Of a DNA stretch of 64,000 bases, positions 1 through 10,231 are shown in pieces. Position numbers and translations under genes: made by a program. The notes below the pieces were generated by a model, which saw only the letters and a program-made list of their open reading frames with translations, searched no databases and was not told the DNA's origin. Position 1 is the stretch's first letter, and the number at the start of each line of letters is the position of its first letter. Origin of the DNA: DASXUG01 sp964620425 (lineage in GTDB: Bacteria > Pseudomonadota > Gammaproteobacteria > Burkholderiales > Methylophilaceae); NCBI GenBank assembly GCA_964620425.1, contig CAZUGV010000006.1, positions 95,818 through 159,817 of the forward strand, read 5' to 3'.

Positions 1-5
1 TAATT

Positions 6-17
6 GCCTCCAAACAT
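6..17 (-). promoter_or_regulatory. possible ribosome-binding site of a leftward gene starting off-window
   Basis: Read on the minus strand, the first bases contain TTTGGAGGCAATTA, with a GGAGG core at plus positions 7-11. A start codon would have to lie just left of base 1. In related bacteria a DUF721/DciA-type gene often points away from the M23 peptidase gene upstream of secA, so such a gene is a reasonable guess. No coding sequence is visible in the window. Confidence 0.3.
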
Positions 18-87
18 CCTACGTGAAGGTGCTTGCCAGAGTAGTATAGCACCCAAATAATAAGCCTTAATCAAAAGGATTAATAAA

Positions 88-966
88 ATGAACATCATTT
101 TTGTGTCAGATACCATGGCAAAGCCACGCGTGCTGTCAGCCAGCCAGCTTGTGTTGGTGATTTTGTTGCTGGTAGCGGTTGTATCGAGTTTAACCGCGTT
201 AATTATTTTGCCGCAGGGGAATGTAAGCAACCAAGCGGCTGCAACTTTGTTACGAGATAAATTGCATATTCCATTGTTTCGCCCGCAGCAGCATATTGAC
301 GCACTGGCTTTGCAGCTGGGTGAGCTTCAAGCGCGCGTGATGCGACTAGATGCGTTAAGTGATCGCTTATCTAAAATGGCAGGGGTGCAAAAAGTCGATA
401 TCAATGCGCCAAAGAAAAACCAAGGGCAGGGCGGACCAGAAGTCATGCCGCATAAGTTCACGGCAAAAGAGCTTCAACAGCAAATCAACGAGCTTGCCAG
501 TTTGATTGAAGTTAAATCCGACAAGTTAAGTGCTATAGAGGCCAAGCTGTTGCAGCAAACAATGCAAGCAAATGCGCTCCCGAGTGAAATGCCTGTCAAA
601 GGATCTTATAATTCTTCAAGTTATGGTTGGCGTGTTGATCCATTTACAGGGAATAATGCTTTCCATGAAGGGTTAGACTTTCCAGCGCCAACTGGCACAT
701 CCATTTACGCAGCAGCGAGCGGCATTGTTACTGCTGCAGAACAAACGCCTGATTATGGTAAAATAGTTAAGATTGATCATGGTTCTGGCGTTGAAACAAG
801 ATATGCTCACACCTATAAGTTTTTTGTAAAAGCAGGTGAGCGCGTAGAAAAAGGTCAGTTAATTGCAGAAGTTGGAAGTACAGGGCGCTCTACGGGCGCG
901 CATCTGCATTTTGAAGTGCGTTTAAACGGTGATCCTCTGGACCCAAGAAAATACTTGGTGAATTAG
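88..966 (+). CDS. M23 family metallopeptidase, membrane-anchored
   Basis: Predicted zinc endopeptidase acting on peptidoglycan cross-links in the periplasm. An N-terminal membrane anchor (about residues 16-42) is followed by a coiled-coil-like stretch (70-160) and a C-terminal LytM/M23 domain (200-290). The zinc and catalytic residues are visible: H193 and D197 in HEGLD, H241 in YAH, and HLHF at 272-275. The start is supported by AAAGGA about 8 nt upstream of the ATG. It precedes secA in the same direction, an arrangement common in betaproteobacteria. All M23 motif residues are present, so it could be an active enzyme rather than a degenerate LytM activator; its partner is unknown. Confidence 0.9.
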   Translation: MNIIFVSDTMAKPRVLSASQLVLVILLLVAVVSSLTALIILPQGNVSNQAAATLLRDKLHIPLFRPQQHIDALALQLGELQARVMRLDALSDRLSKMAGVQKVDINAPKKNQGQGGPEVMPHKFTAKELQQQINELASLIEVKSDKLSAIEAKLLQQTMQANALPSEMPVKGSYNSSSYGWRVDPFTGNNAFHEGLDFPAPTGTSIYAAASGIVTAAEQTPDYGKIVKIDHGSGVETRYAHTYKFFVKAGERVEKGQLIAEVGSTGRSTGAHLHFEVRLNGDPLDPRKYLVN

Positions 967-1082
967 TGTTGTCCTAATAAGGTTGACGCAATTTTGTTAT
1001 ATTTTTGCGTTAATATCGAAGGCGTTTAAAAATAAAATTTTTGATGGTAACTTTGTCGTTGTAATTTACAAAATTAAAGTGG

Positions 1083-1107
1083 CAGTAATTTCGAAAGTAC
1101 TGTTTTT
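1083..1107 (+). terminator. weak terminator or attenuator between the M23 gene and secA
   Basis: A short stem, CAGTA (1083-1087) with TACTG (1098-1102), encloses an inner TTTCGAAA and is followed by five T residues. It would partly end M23 transcripts and separate them from secA. The stem is short, so only modest confidence. Confidence 0.3.
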
Positions 1108-1132
1108 CATAATCTATAAATAATCCTAGAGG

Positions 1133-1150
1133 TTTCCGCAATCGCGGAAA
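1133..1150 (+). promoter_or_regulatory. hairpin in the secA leader
   Basis: TTTCCGC (1133-1139) pairs perfectly with GCGGAAA (1144-1150) around a 4-nt loop, ending 14 nt before the secA ATG. No convincing Shine-Dalgarno sequence is seen between it and the start codon, so this fold may shape ribosome access. There is no secM-like arrest peptide upstream. The regulatory role is inference. Confidence 0.4.
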
Positions 1151-1164
1151 GTTGGTGTCATTTC

Positions 1165-3888
1165 ATGTTATCCACCCTGTTTAAAAAAATTTTTGGTAGT
1201 CGTAACGATAGGCTTGTTAAACAATATGCCTCAAATGTTCGCATTATTAACGGTTTAGAGTCAGCCATGCAGGCGCTGAGCGATGAGCAGTTGCGCGGCA
1301 AGACTGATGAGTTTAAGTCTCGTTTCCAAGCGGGTGAGTCGTTAGATAAGCTGTTGCCAGAAGCATTTGCCGTTGTGCGTGAAGGTAGTCGTCGTATTTT
1401 AGGTATGCGTCATTTTGATGTGCAGTTAATTGGCGGCATGGTGCTCAATGCTGGCAAGATTTCTGAAATGCGCACAGGTGAAGGTAAAACTTTGGTTGCC
1501 ACCCTTCCTGCCTACTTAAATGCGCTTTCGGGTAAAGGTGTGCATGTCATTACTGTGAACGATTACTTAGCAAAGCGTGATGCGGAGTGGATGGCTCGCC
1601 TGTACAACTTTTTGGGGTTAACGGTTGGCATCAACCTGTCGCAGATGCCGCACGATGAAAAGCAAAAAGCCTATGCTGCTGATATTACCTACGGTACGAA
1701 TAATGAGTTCGGTTTTGATTATTTGCGTGACAACATGGTATTCACCGCAGAGGAGCGCGTGCAACGTGGTTTGGGTTATGCGCTGATTGATGAGGTAGAC
1801 TCTATTTTAATTGATGAGGCTCGCACCCCATTGATTATCTCAGGTCAAGCAGATGACACAGTTGATTTGTATGTGCAGATGAATGGGATTGCCGCACAGT
1901 TAGTTCGTCAAACTGAAGAGGAAGGCGATGGTGATTATTGGGTGGATGAAAAGTCACATCAAGTGATTTTGTCTGAGGCTGGCCATGAACATGCCGAAGA
2001 GCTGTTATATAAAAGCGGCCTACTTTCTGAAGGTTTAAGTTTGTATGATGCTGCGAGTATTTCACTGATACATCACTTATATGCTTCATTACGTGCGCTG
2101 TCTTTATTCCATCGTGATCAACACTACGTCGTGCGTAATGGCGAAGTGGTGATTGTGGATGAGTTCACAGGCCGTATGATGACGGGTCGTCGTTGGTCTG
2201 ACGGCTTACATCAAGCGGTTGAGGCGAAAGAAGGCGTGGCGATTCAGAAAGAAAACCAAACCTTAGCGTCCATTACCTTCCAAAACTATTTCCGTATGTA
2301 CGCAAAATTATCTGGGATGACTGGTACGGCAGATACCGAGGCATTTGAGTTTAGTCAAATCTATGGTTTAGAAACCGTGGTGATTCCTACGCATAGACCT
2401 ACCCAGCGTAAAGACCAAATGGACAAGGTTTACCGCACATCAAAAGAAAAATATAACGCGGTGATTGATGATATTAAAGACTGCCAATCACGCGGTCAGC
2501 CAGTGTTGGTAGGTACCACTTCAATTGAAAACTCTGAGCTCATTGCTAATTTGCTCAATCAAGCCAAGTTAGAGCATCAAGTATTAAACGCAAAACAACA
2601 TGAGCGTGAAGCGCATATTATCGTGCAAGCTGGTCGCCCTGGCGTGATTACCATTGCAACCAATATGGCGGGTCGTGGTACTGATATTGTTTTGGGTGGT
2701 AATCCAGAACCAGAAATTGCTTTAATTCATAGCAACCCAGAACTATCTGATGCGGAAAAAGAGTCTAAAATTGCTACGCTCAAGGCTGAGTGGCAAGTCC
2801 GTCACGATGCAGTGTTGGCAGCGGGTGGCTTGCATATTATTGGTACAGAACGCCATGAATCACGTCGTGTGGATAACCAATTGCGTGGTCGTGCGGGTCG
2901 ACAAGGCGATCCAGGTTCAAGCCGTTTTTACCTGTCATTAGAAGATCAATTATTGCGTATTTTTGCTTCCGATCGTGTTTCAGCGATTATGGAACGCCTC
3001 AAAATGCCAGAAGGCGAAGCGATTGAGCATCCATGGGTTACGCGTGCAATTGAAAACGCGCAACGTAAGGTTGAGGGACGCAACTTTGATATACGTAAAC
3101 AATTGCTTGAATACGATGATGTATCTAACGACCAACGTAAGGTGATTTATCAGCAACGTAATGAGTTGCTAGAAGCGACTGATGTTAGCGAGACCATCGA
3201 AGCGATGCGTGAGGATGTGATTAATCAATTAGTAGCTACACATATTCCAGCGGGCAGTGTGGAGGAGCAGTGGGATGTTGCTGGTCTGGAAAAATCACTA
3301 CTGGATGAGACAGGTTTAGATTTGCCGCTGCAAAAAATGCTGGAAGAAAATCCAGACCTGCATGAAGAAACATTACGCGATCGCATTCAAACAGCTGCGC
3401 AAGAGGCGTATCAAGCGAAAGAAGTATTAGCGACACCTGAGGTGGTACGTCAGTTTGAGCGTGAGGTGATGTTGCGTGTATTAGATAATCATTGGCGTGA
3501 GCACCTATCTGCCTTAGATCATCTGCGTCAAGGGATTCATTTGCGTTCTTACGCGCAAAAAAATCCGAAGCAAGAATACAAGCGTGAGGCGTTTGAATTG
3601 TTTTCTGCGCTGCTAGACTCGGTGAAGAGCGAAGTGACTAAAATAACTATGCAGGTGCAAGTGAGAAGCCAAGAAGATGTAGAGTCTATGGAGCGACCAG
3701 CTGAGCCAGAAAATGTACGTTATCAACACGCTGATTATGAACAAGCACTTTCAATAGAAAACACGCCAGAAGTTGCAACTGGCTTAGAAAGTGGGTTCGA
3801 TGAAAATGGCTTTAAGATTGGTCGTAACGATCCATGCCCGTGCGGTTCAGGCAAGAAATACAAACAATGTCATGGTCGTCTGTCATAG
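1165..3888 (+). CDS. secA: preprotein translocase subunit SecA
   Basis: ATPase motor that drives unfolded preproteins through SecYEG at the inner membrane. The 907 residues match the full family length. Visible motifs are Walker A GEGKT at 105-109, the DEVD box starting at residue 209, the helicase-like MAGRGTDI segment, and a C-terminal zinc-binding SEC-C tail ([14 protein letters not shown], last ~20 residues) that contacts SecB and phospholipid. The ATG at 1165 gives the normal [17 protein letters not shown]-terminus. No strong Shine-Dalgarno is seen; a leader hairpin ends 14 nt upstream. The following DUF1289 gene is 37 bp downstream and probably cotranscribed. Confidence 0.98.
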   Translation: MLSTLFKKIFGSRNDRLVKQYASNVRIINGLESAMQALSDEQLRGKTDEFKSRFQAGESLDKLLPEAFAVVREGSRRILGMRHFDVQLIGGMVLNAGKISEMRTGEGKTLVATLPAYLNALSGKGVHVITVNDYLAKRDAEWMARLYNFLGLTVGINLSQMPHDEKQKAYAADITYGTNNEFGFDYLRDNMVFTAEERVQRGLGYALIDEVDSILIDEARTPLIISGQADDTVDLYVQMNGIAAQLVRQTEEEGDGDYWVDEKSHQVILSEAGHEHAEELLYKSGLLSEGLSLYDAASISLIHHLYASLRALSLFHRDQHYVVRNGEVVIVDEFTGRMMTGRRWSDGLHQAVEAKEGVAIQKENQTLASITFQNYFRMYAKLSGMTGTADTEAFEFSQIYGLETVVIPTHRPTQRKDQMDKVYRTSKEKYNAVIDDIKDCQSRGQPVLVGTTSIENSELIANLLNQAKLEHQVLNAKQHEREAHIIVQAGRPGVITIATNMAGRGTDIVLGGNPEPEIALIHSNPELSDAEKESKIATLKAEWQVRHDAVLAAGGLHIIGTERHESRRVDNQLRGRAGRQGDPGSSRFYLSLEDQLLRIFASDRVSAIMERLKMPEGEAIEHPWVTRAIENAQRKVEGRNFDIRKQLLEYDDVSNDQRKVIYQQRNELLEATDVSETIEAMREDVINQLVATHIPAGSVEEQWDVAGLEKSLLDETGLDLPLQKMLEENPDLHEETLRDRIQTAAQEAYQAKEVLATPEVVRQFEREVMLRVLDNHWREHLSALDHLRQGIHLRSYAQKNPKQEYKREAFELFSALLDSVKSEVTKITMQVQVRSQEDVESMERPAEPENVRYQHADYEQALSIENTPEVATGLESGFDENGFKIGRNDPCPCGSGKKYKQCHGRLS

Positions 3889-3925
3889 TTTAGTTTAAGT
3901 GTAAGTTTTACTTTAGGGTTTAATA

Positions 3926-4126
3926 ATGACTGGGAATCAGGTAGAAGAAGTTGTTTCACCATGTATTGGTGTTTGCTCAATCAATGAAGTGACAGGTTTT
4001 TGCAATGGCTGTTACCGGACAATCGAGGAGATTCAAGGTTGGTGGGATTTATCTGCGATTGAGCGAAGTCAAGTAATGGTAGCGCTAGATGCACGCCAAT
4101 CGGAATCATTGGACTTTGGTGACTAA
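3926..4126 (+). CDS. DUF1289 domain protein
   Basis: Small cysteine-rich protein of 66 residues. The motif SPCIGVCSIN...FCNGCYRTIEEI contains four cysteines (CxxxC and CxxC) and is diagnostic of DUF1289, which probably binds a metal; its function is not known. AGGG lies 8-9 nt before the ATG. It follows secA by 37 bp and is closed by a strong terminator, so it is likely the last gene of the secA transcript. Confidence 0.85.
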   Translation: MTGNQVEEVVSPCIGVCSINEVTGFCNGCYRTIEEIQGWWDLSAIERSQVMVALDARQSESLDFGD

Positions 4127-4142
4127 CGCCGTTTAGTGTGTT

Positions 4143-4213
4143 CGTTTATTTGATTTTTAAAAATAAACGTGGATCGAAAGTAAAAAACCGACAGATTGAT
4201 GTCGGTTTTTTTT
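4143..4213 (+). terminator. double hairpin with intrinsic terminator after secA-DUF1289
   Basis: Two consecutive hairpins. CGTTTATTT (4143-4151) pairs with AAATAAACG (4161-4169). Then AAAAAACCGACA (4182-4193) pairs with TGTCGGTTTTTT (4200-4211) around GATTGA and runs into T residues. The second is a canonical terminator able to work in both directions. The remainder up to 4425 is AT-rich with no gene I can support; it should hold the promoter of the next gene. Confidence 0.85.
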
Positions 4214-4425
4214 ATGGACGGGAGTTTTTTGAAACAGAAAAGCCATAAAAATGTCACAAATAAGGCGGTATATCGCGTAAGAAATTAGAAAATGCATCAA
4301 ATTGAACGCTAAGCAATTATTTTTACTGTATTTTATTAGAGTTGCTGACAAATGTTGTAGGAAAAATGGTATATTTCTGCTAGGGGATTGGGTGTTTTAT
4401 AGCCCATAGTTTTAAGTGTAGTTAA

Positions 4426-6714
4426 ATGCTGCGAAAGCCCATGACAATACAAATGGCTAGCGAAAAAATCAATATGTATGGCTTGAGTCGGTTGCCATCG
4501 TTTCCGCATGTTATCGTAAAGATACTTGAGACGCTTCAGGATGAATTGGCTGATGTTAGCAAGTTGGCCATATTGATTGAAATGGATGGACCGTTAAGCG
4601 CGAAACTCCTGACTGCAGCAAACTCAGCAATATATCGGCGTCAACACCAAATACATTCAATCAATGAAGCCATTCATCATATGGGCTGGGATATGGTGAA
4701 AACGTTAGCGCTTAGTTCTGCCATGCACCAGATTGTAAACGATCTTTCTTCAACCGAAAGATTAGATCTAGCCCGATTTTGGCGACATTCACTTTATTCC
4801 GCTATTATTGGTAAACACCTCGCAGAAAAAATCCCCAATGTTTCAGAAGATGAAGCTTACCTGTCAGGATTGTTACATGACATTGGTCGGTTAGCGCTTA
4901 GGGTTAATTATCCAGACCAGTATAAGGGTATTTTTGACTCAAAGGACAGTCAAGCCTATTTGCTATTTGAGGAAAGTAGGGTTTTTGGCACAAATCACTG
5001 CGAAGTAGGTAGTCTATTAGTTAAAGATTGGCATGTGGGAACATTTTTGCAAGATGCCATTGCATTTCACCACAAGCCTTCCGAGTTGCTGGAGCAAACT
5101 AGCACATTGGTCAAGATTGTGCATTTGTCAGCTTCAATGAGTGAAAGCTACCCGCATATTTTGATGGAGCAACTCCAGAGTGCAAAAGAATGGTTCAATT
5201 TAGACTTTCAAGAAATTGATCAAATCTTAACCGAGTCTAACTTGCAAGTACATGCAATGGCGGCTTCGCTCAACATCAATATCGATGAAGTGATACAAGA
5301 AGAGAGCGCTGAACAAGATAATCTTCAGTATTTAAGCAAAATAAGCCCAATGACCAAAGGTGCGAAACTAAATAAATCAGATTCGGCTGAAAGTACAAAA
5401 ACTAGAACGACACCCAATAGCAATTTGGCTGAGTGGTCACAACGTAGCGCTATTTTTAGCACTCCTCCTGATTTAGATTCACCTGTTTCAAGCATCGTTG
5501 CGCAGACTATGCTAATTGATCATTTGGAAAAAATGATTGATCGTGAGTCGGATGATAGCGCGTTTAACGCTTCTTTACTCCATACTGCTTGGATGATTTG
5601 TGGCGCAAAACAAATTCTTATCTTTGAAGTAGATATGGTGAATGATCGTCTTATCGGTAAAAAGATGCATCCAGACCAGGTTTGGGTGGAGCAGTTTAGT
5701 TTTCCGTTGAAGCATGATGTTGGAATGATCTCAGATGCTTTGCTATATCGAGGCGTGACTGACTCTTTTGAGCAATCTGACAAGGGTTTTGTGAACTTGG
5801 CAGAGCATCAGCTCATGCGTCTTTGTGGTGTGGATGGCATGGTGTGTGTGCCGATGCTATTGGGGCAAAAGCAAATGGGGGTCATGGTATTTGCTATGGA
5901 TTTACAAGCGGCTAAAGAGGCCGCAAAAAATACCTTTGTCATTAAAGCCCTTGCGCGAATCGCTGCGATAAATCTTAATTTGCGCCATGAAAAAATGATG
6001 CACGAAACAAAGCATGCGACACAACAAGACAATACACGGCAGAACGAGCTAGATAAGTTGTTGCATGAAACGAGTAACCCATTAAGCACCATACGTAACT
6101 ACTTGGAAATTTTAAGAAGAAAAGCTTCGGGTAATCAATCTTTTGATCAAGATATTCGTATCGTGAACGAAGAGATTGATCGTGTAACCCAACTCATTCG
6201 CCAGTTTGTTGAATCATCCAGCGTATCACAAGACATGCTTACCAATGTCAATATTAATCAGGCGATTTTAGACGTGATCGCTTTGCATGAATCTACTTAC
6301 CTAAAACCAGTACGTATTAACACCACGTTAAATTTAGCCAATGAATTGCCTGAAATTATTTGCAACGCCTACCAGTTGCGCCAAATTTTAATTAATTTGA
6401 TTAAGAACTCTGCTGAGGCGATGCCAAATGGAGGAGATTTATCAATATCGACTTATACAGAATACATGCCTAGTCAGGAAAAATGGATACTGATTACTAT
6501 TCAAGACACGGGCGGTGGTATTGATGATATGGTGCTAACAAAGATATTTGGCGATATAGAAAGCGCAAAAGGTGGGGAACATAAAGGGCTAGGGCTGAAT
6601 ATTGTCGCGGATTTGGCAGAGAAGCTAGCTGGAAAAATTAGCTTTAGAAGCACCACAGGCGTCGGTACTGTGTTTGAGTTGCGTCTTCCATGTACATCGT
6701 TGAGTTCGATTTAG
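4426..6714 (+). CDS. HDOD-GAF sensor histidine kinase
   Basis: Predicted signalling protein of 762 residues. Domains in order: HDOD (about 12-280, including the SGLLHDIGRLAL stretch), a variable linker, a GAF-like region (about 370-520), and a histidine-kinase core. The kinase core has phospho-acceptor H547 in LLHETSNPLS, the N box around N657-N661, DTGGG from D694, and GLGLNIV. No membrane segment is seen, so it is probably cytoplasmic. The stop codon is one base from the next start, so the two proteins are coupled and this kinase probably phosphorylates the receiver of its neighbour. Start uncertain: ATG at 4426 or 4441, neither with a good Shine-Dalgarno. The signal sensed is unknown. Confidence 0.85.
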   Translation: MLRKPMTIQMASEKINMYGLSRLPSFPHVIVKILETLQDELADVSKLAILIEMDGPLSAKLLTAANSAIYRRQHQIHSINEAIHHMGWDMVKTLALSSAMHQIVNDLSSTERLDLARFWRHSLYSAIIGKHLAEKIPNVSEDEAYLSGLLHDIGRLALRVNYPDQYKGIFDSKDSQAYLLFEESRVFGTNHCEVGSLLVKDWHVGTFLQDAIAFHHKPSELLEQTSTLVKIVHLSASMSESYPHILMEQLQSAKEWFNLDFQEIDQILTESNLQVHAMAASLNINIDEVIQEESAEQDNLQYLSKISPMTKGAKLNKSDSAESTKTRTTPNSNLAEWSQRSAIFSTPPDLDSPVSSIVAQTMLIDHLEKMIDRESDDSAFNASLLHTAWMICGAKQILIFEVDMVNDRLIGKKMHPDQVWVEQFSFPLKHDVGMISDALLYRGVTDSFEQSDKGFVNLAEHQLMRLCGVDGMVCVPMLLGQKQMGVMVFAMDLQAAKEAAKNTFVIKALARIAAINLNLRHEKMMHETKHATQQDNTRQNELDKLLHETSNPLSTIRNYLEILRRKASGNQSFDQDIRIVNEEIDRVTQLIRQFVESSSVSQDMLTNVNINQAILDVIALHESTYLKPVRINTTLNLANELPEIICNAYQLRQILINLIKNSAEAMPNGGDLSISTYTEYMPSQEKWILITIQDTGGGIDDMVLTKIFGDIESAKGGEHKGLGLNIVADLAEKLAGKISFRSTTGVGTVFELRLPCTSLSSI

Positions 6715-6715
6715 G

Positions 6716-8896
6716 ATGGCAAATATTATTAATTTCAAGCCAAATATGACTTCACAGTCTTCCGCAAATGAGCCTTCTAAGCTCTTGATTGTGGATGATG
6801 ATATCGCCCTCTCCAGAAGTTTACAGCAGTTGACGGAGTTGGTCGGTTATCAGGTGAAAATATGCAATCGAGGTGCAGAAGCGATTGCAATGATGGCTGA
6901 AGAGTCTTTTGATTTATTGCTGCTTGACCTTGTAATGCCTGGCATGGATGGTCATGCTGTGATAGAAAATGTACGTCGTGATTATCCACATATCCCTATC
7001 ATTGTGGTGACTGCGACTGGAACGGTGAGCGAGGCGGCCAAGTCGCTTGAAAAAGGTGTTTATGACTTTATCAGAAAGCCCTATGAGCCAGCTGAATTAT
7101 TGCGCACTATTGAAAACGCGCTCGCCAAAAGTCAGCTAGAACTCATCCAAGCTGTGACTAGCAGCAAGCTAGATCATTACGAAAATTTAAATCACTATTT
7201 GGTTGATAGTTCGCCAGACATTATTTATACCTTAGATGAAAAAGGTCGATTCACCTTTGTGAATAAACGTGTGTTTAGTTTATTAGGATACTTAGTAGAT
7301 GAGTTAATCGGTGAACATTATTCATTATTGGTATATGGCGATGACGTTGATGCAGCTAAGTATGCATTTAGGGCTCAATCATCATTCGATCGAGCCACTT
7401 ATAATGTTGAGTTGCGTTTAAGGTGTCAAAGCGATCGAGAAGAGTACCGTTATTTTGATATTAGCTTTATTCCAATTCTGAATACGATGCATGTTGATCA
7501 TGAGGTTGAGAACAAAGAGTTTTTACCTTTAAAAGGGTCATATGGCGTTGCACGTGATATTACAGAGCGGAAAAAAGTAGAGTATGCAATGGCATATCAG
7601 GCACATCACGATATGCTGACTGCCTTGCCTAACCGGACTCTGTTTAATGACCGACTGGAAATCTCAATCGCGCATGCCAAACGTAATCATCATCGTTTAG
7701 CCGTACTGTTTTTAGACCTAGACCGATTCAAGTGGGTGAATGATACGCTGGGTCATCTTTATGGTGATGAGTTATTAAAAAATGTAGCGAGTCGACTCAA
7801 GAGCTGCTTGCGTGAAGGCGATACTTTGGCGCGTATTGGTGGTGATGAGTTCACGATTATTTTGCCAGAGTTGCCTAATAAAGATGATGTGCCAATGGTC
7901 GCAAGAAAGATATTGGCAACGCTAGAACAGCCGTTTTTACTAGATAATCGAGAAATTAATATTTCAGCCAGTATTGGTGTTGCTGTGTTTCCTGATCATG
8001 GGGAAACAATTGATGCTCTGACAAAAAGTGCGGATATTGCCATGTACCATGTGAAATGGAAGGGCAAAAATGGATTCATGCAATATGATGCTTCGATGGA
8101 CTCCATCTTCCATAAAAAAATGTCGATTGAATCGGATTTACGCAAAGCCATCGAGAACAATGAACTTGAGCTTTATTTTCAGCCGCAAGTCGATGTGAAA
8201 ACACACAAAGTAGTCGGTCTTGAGGCGCTCACTCGCTGGCATCATCAAGAGCGTGGTTGGATCCCTCCTGCAGAGTTTATCCCACTAGCGGAGGAGGCGG
8301 GATTGATTTCTATGCTAACCACTTGGTTGATTAAGCAGGTGACGATTCAACATCATCGTATGCAAAGTGCTGGTTTTGGAGATATTTCAATCGCCGTCAA
8401 TATTTCACCTGAGTCCGTACTCAAGCACGACTTTGTTTCTAATTTTCTACTGTCTTTAAAATCTGAAAATATTGCCAATGATGCGATTGAGATTGAGATT
8501 ACTGAAAATATTATCATGCAAGATATGGAAAACTCGATACTAAAGCTGAATGAGCTCACCAGGCAGGGGGTTAAAATTGCCATAGATGATTTTGGAACAG
8601 GGTATTCTTCACTGGCCTATTTGCAGAAGCTACCTATGCATAGCATCAAACTAGATCAAACTTTTGTGCATAATATTCAGTTTGTGGGGCAAGAGTTCCC
8701 AATTATTAGCGCAATTATTGGCATAGCAAAAGGCTTTAATCTGAAAATGATTGCTGAGGGCGTGGAGACGATAGAGCAAATGCAGGTGCTTAAATCGCTA
8801 GGCTGCTCTGTCATGCAAGGGTATTTGTTCAGCAAACCATTACCGATGGCTGGTGTCTTAGCTATGCTGAAATCGCAAGACAGATTATTTGCTTGA
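6716..8896 (+). CDS. response regulator with PAS, GGDEF and EAL domains
   Basis: Bifunctional cyclic-di-GMP protein of 726 residues. A receiver domain (20-140, phospho-acceptor D71 in LLLLDLVMPGMDG) is followed by a PAS domain (about 155-290). Next is a diguanylate cyclase domain with intact GGDEF (375-379), preceded by an RxxD inhibitory site (REGD). Last is a phosphodiesterase domain with EAL (503-505) and DDFGTG (from 624). All signature residues are present, so both activities are possible. It starts one base after the upstream kinase stop, so the kinase is the natural partner. Confidence 0.92.
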   Translation: MANIINFKPNMTSQSSANEPSKLLIVDDDIALSRSLQQLTELVGYQVKICNRGAEAIAMMAEESFDLLLLDLVMPGMDGHAVIENVRRDYPHIPIIVVTATGTVSEAAKSLEKGVYDFIRKPYEPAELLRTIENALAKSQLELIQAVTSSKLDHYENLNHYLVDSSPDIIYTLDEKGRFTFVNKRVFSLLGYLVDELIGEHYSLLVYGDDVDAAKYAFRAQSSFDRATYNVELRLRCQSDREEYRYFDISFIPILNTMHVDHEVENKEFLPLKGSYGVARDITERKKVEYAMAYQAHHDMLTALPNRTLFNDRLEISIAHAKRNHHRLAVLFLDLDRFKWVNDTLGHLYGDELLKNVASRLKSCLREGDTLARIGGDEFTIILPELPNKDDVPMVARKILATLEQPFLLDNREINISASIGVAVFPDHGETIDALTKSADIAMYHVKWKGKNGFMQYDASMDSIFHKKMSIESDLRKAIENNELELYFQPQVDVKTHKVVGLEALTRWHHQERGWIPPAEFIPLAEEAGLISMLTTWLIKQVTIQHHRMQSAGFGDISIAVNISPESVLKHDFVSNFLLSLKSENIANDAIEIEITENIIMQDMENSILKLNELTRQGVKIAIDDFGTGYSSLAYLQKLPMHSIKLDQTFVHNIQFVGQEFPIISAIIGIAKGFNLKMIAEGVETIEQMQVLKSLGCSVMQGYLFSKPLPMAGVLAMLKSQDRLFA

Positions 8897-9001
8897 TACC
8901 CCACGTTTTTTGCAGTATCAATCACCCTCAGTAAATTACACCACCTATATTAGACAGATACGGTAAAATTCTCGCACTTATTCAAATAGCGAGACTCAGA
9001 A

Positions 9002-10228
9002 ATGCCAGTCAATTTATCTGCTCCCCAAGCGCATACCTTGTTGCCTGTAAAAGGCGTGGAACTTGGTTTTGCACAAGCGCAAATTCGTAAACCGAATCGT
9101 AAAGATGTTTTAGTGATTAAGTTGAGTGAGGGTAGCCGCGTGGCGGGTGTCTTTACCAAAAATCAATTTTGCGCTGCGCCGGTGGTGTTGTGTAAAAAAC
9201 ATCTAGAGAGCAGCTCCTCTATTCGTGCGTTAGTGGTGAATACTGGTAATGCAAATGCAGGGACTGGCGAACAAGGTTTGCAAGCTGCTCAGCAAACGTG
9301 TGAGGCGTTGGCGGATTTGCTCGCGCTAACACCAGCACAAGTGTTGCCATTTTCAACGGGGGTGATTTTAGAACCATTGCCAGTGGATCGTGTGATTGCT
9401 GGTTTGCCAGCATGTATTGAAAATCTAAAAGAAGATAACTGGCTCAACGCGGCCGAAGCCATTATGACCACGGATATTGTGGCAAAAGGCTATTCAAAGC
9501 AGATTCAGTTGGGTGGTAAAACCGTCACGATTACAGGTGTTGCCAAAGGTTCAGGCATGATTCATCCCAATATGGCGACTATGTTGGGCTATGTGGCGAC
9601 TGATGCTGCGATTAGCCAAATGGCGTTAAATGCGCTGATTGATTATGCAGTCAATCAATCATTCAACTGCATTACGGTGGATGGCGATACCTCAACCAAT
9701 GATTCTTTTATTATGATGGCAACAGGGCAATCAGGCATTGCTGAAATTGGTCTGGATAGCGCAGACTATATTGCACTGCGTGATGCGATGACGGAAGTGT
9801 CAATTTTGCTTGCGCAAGCGATTGTGCGTGATGGTGAAGGCGCAACCAAATTTATGACAATTCAAGTTGAAGCGGGGCGCGATATAGAGGAGTGTAGAAA
9901 AGTCGCTTATGCCATCGCACACTCACCGTTAATCAAAACCGCATTTTTCGCATCCGACCCCAACTTGGGTCGTATCTTGGCGGCCATTGGCTACGCAGGC
10001 GTGGAAAATCTTGATGTAAACGCAATGCAACTTTATTTGGGTGATGTGTTGGTTGCTGAGCATGGTGGTCGTGCACAAAGTTACCTAGAGGAGCAGGGCG
10101 CGGCGGTGATGAAAGAGGCTGAAATCAAAGTGCGTGTCGTGCTTAACCGTGGCACATCTAGCGCAACGGTTTGGACTTGCGATTTTTCATATGACTACGT
10201 AAAAATCAATGCAGATTATCGGTCTTAA
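9002..10228 (+). CDS. argJ: bifunctional glutamate N-acetyltransferase/amino-acid acetyltransferase ArgJ
   Basis: Recycles the acetyl group from N-acetylornithine to glutamate in arginine biosynthesis and can also use acetyl-CoA. The 408 residues are family length. The self-cleavage region [15 protein letters not shown] carries the conserved ATML, whose threonine becomes the N-terminus of the beta chain. The start is supported by a GAG-containing site about 10 nt upstream. The following DUF815 gene begins 3 bp after the stop, so the two are cotranscribed. Confidence 0.97.
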   Translation: MPVNLSAPQAHTLLPVKGVELGFAQAQIRKPNRKDVLVIKLSEGSRVAGVFTKNQFCAAPVVLCKKHLESSSSIRALVVNTGNANAGTGEQGLQAAQQTCEALADLLALTPAQVLPFSTGVILEPLPVDRVIAGLPACIENLKEDNWLNAAEAIMTTDIVAKGYSKQIQLGGKTVTITGVAKGSGMIHPNMATMLGYVATDAAISQMALNALIDYAVNQSFNCITVDGDTSTNDSFIMMATGQSGIAEIGLDSADYIALRDAMTEVSILLAQAIVRDGEGATKFMTIQVEAGRDIEECRKVAYAIAHSPLIKTAFFASDPNLGRILAAIGYAGVENLDVNAMQLYLGDVLVAEHGGRAQSYLEEQGAAVMKEAEIKVRVVLNRGTSSATVWTCDFSYDYVKINADYRS

Positions 10229-10231
10229 AAT

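Noticed and set aside
4157..4351. Leftward 64-codon open frame after the secA terminator
   Set aside because: It runs through the terminator hairpin and has a composition dominated by AT-rich codons, with no ribosome-binding site.
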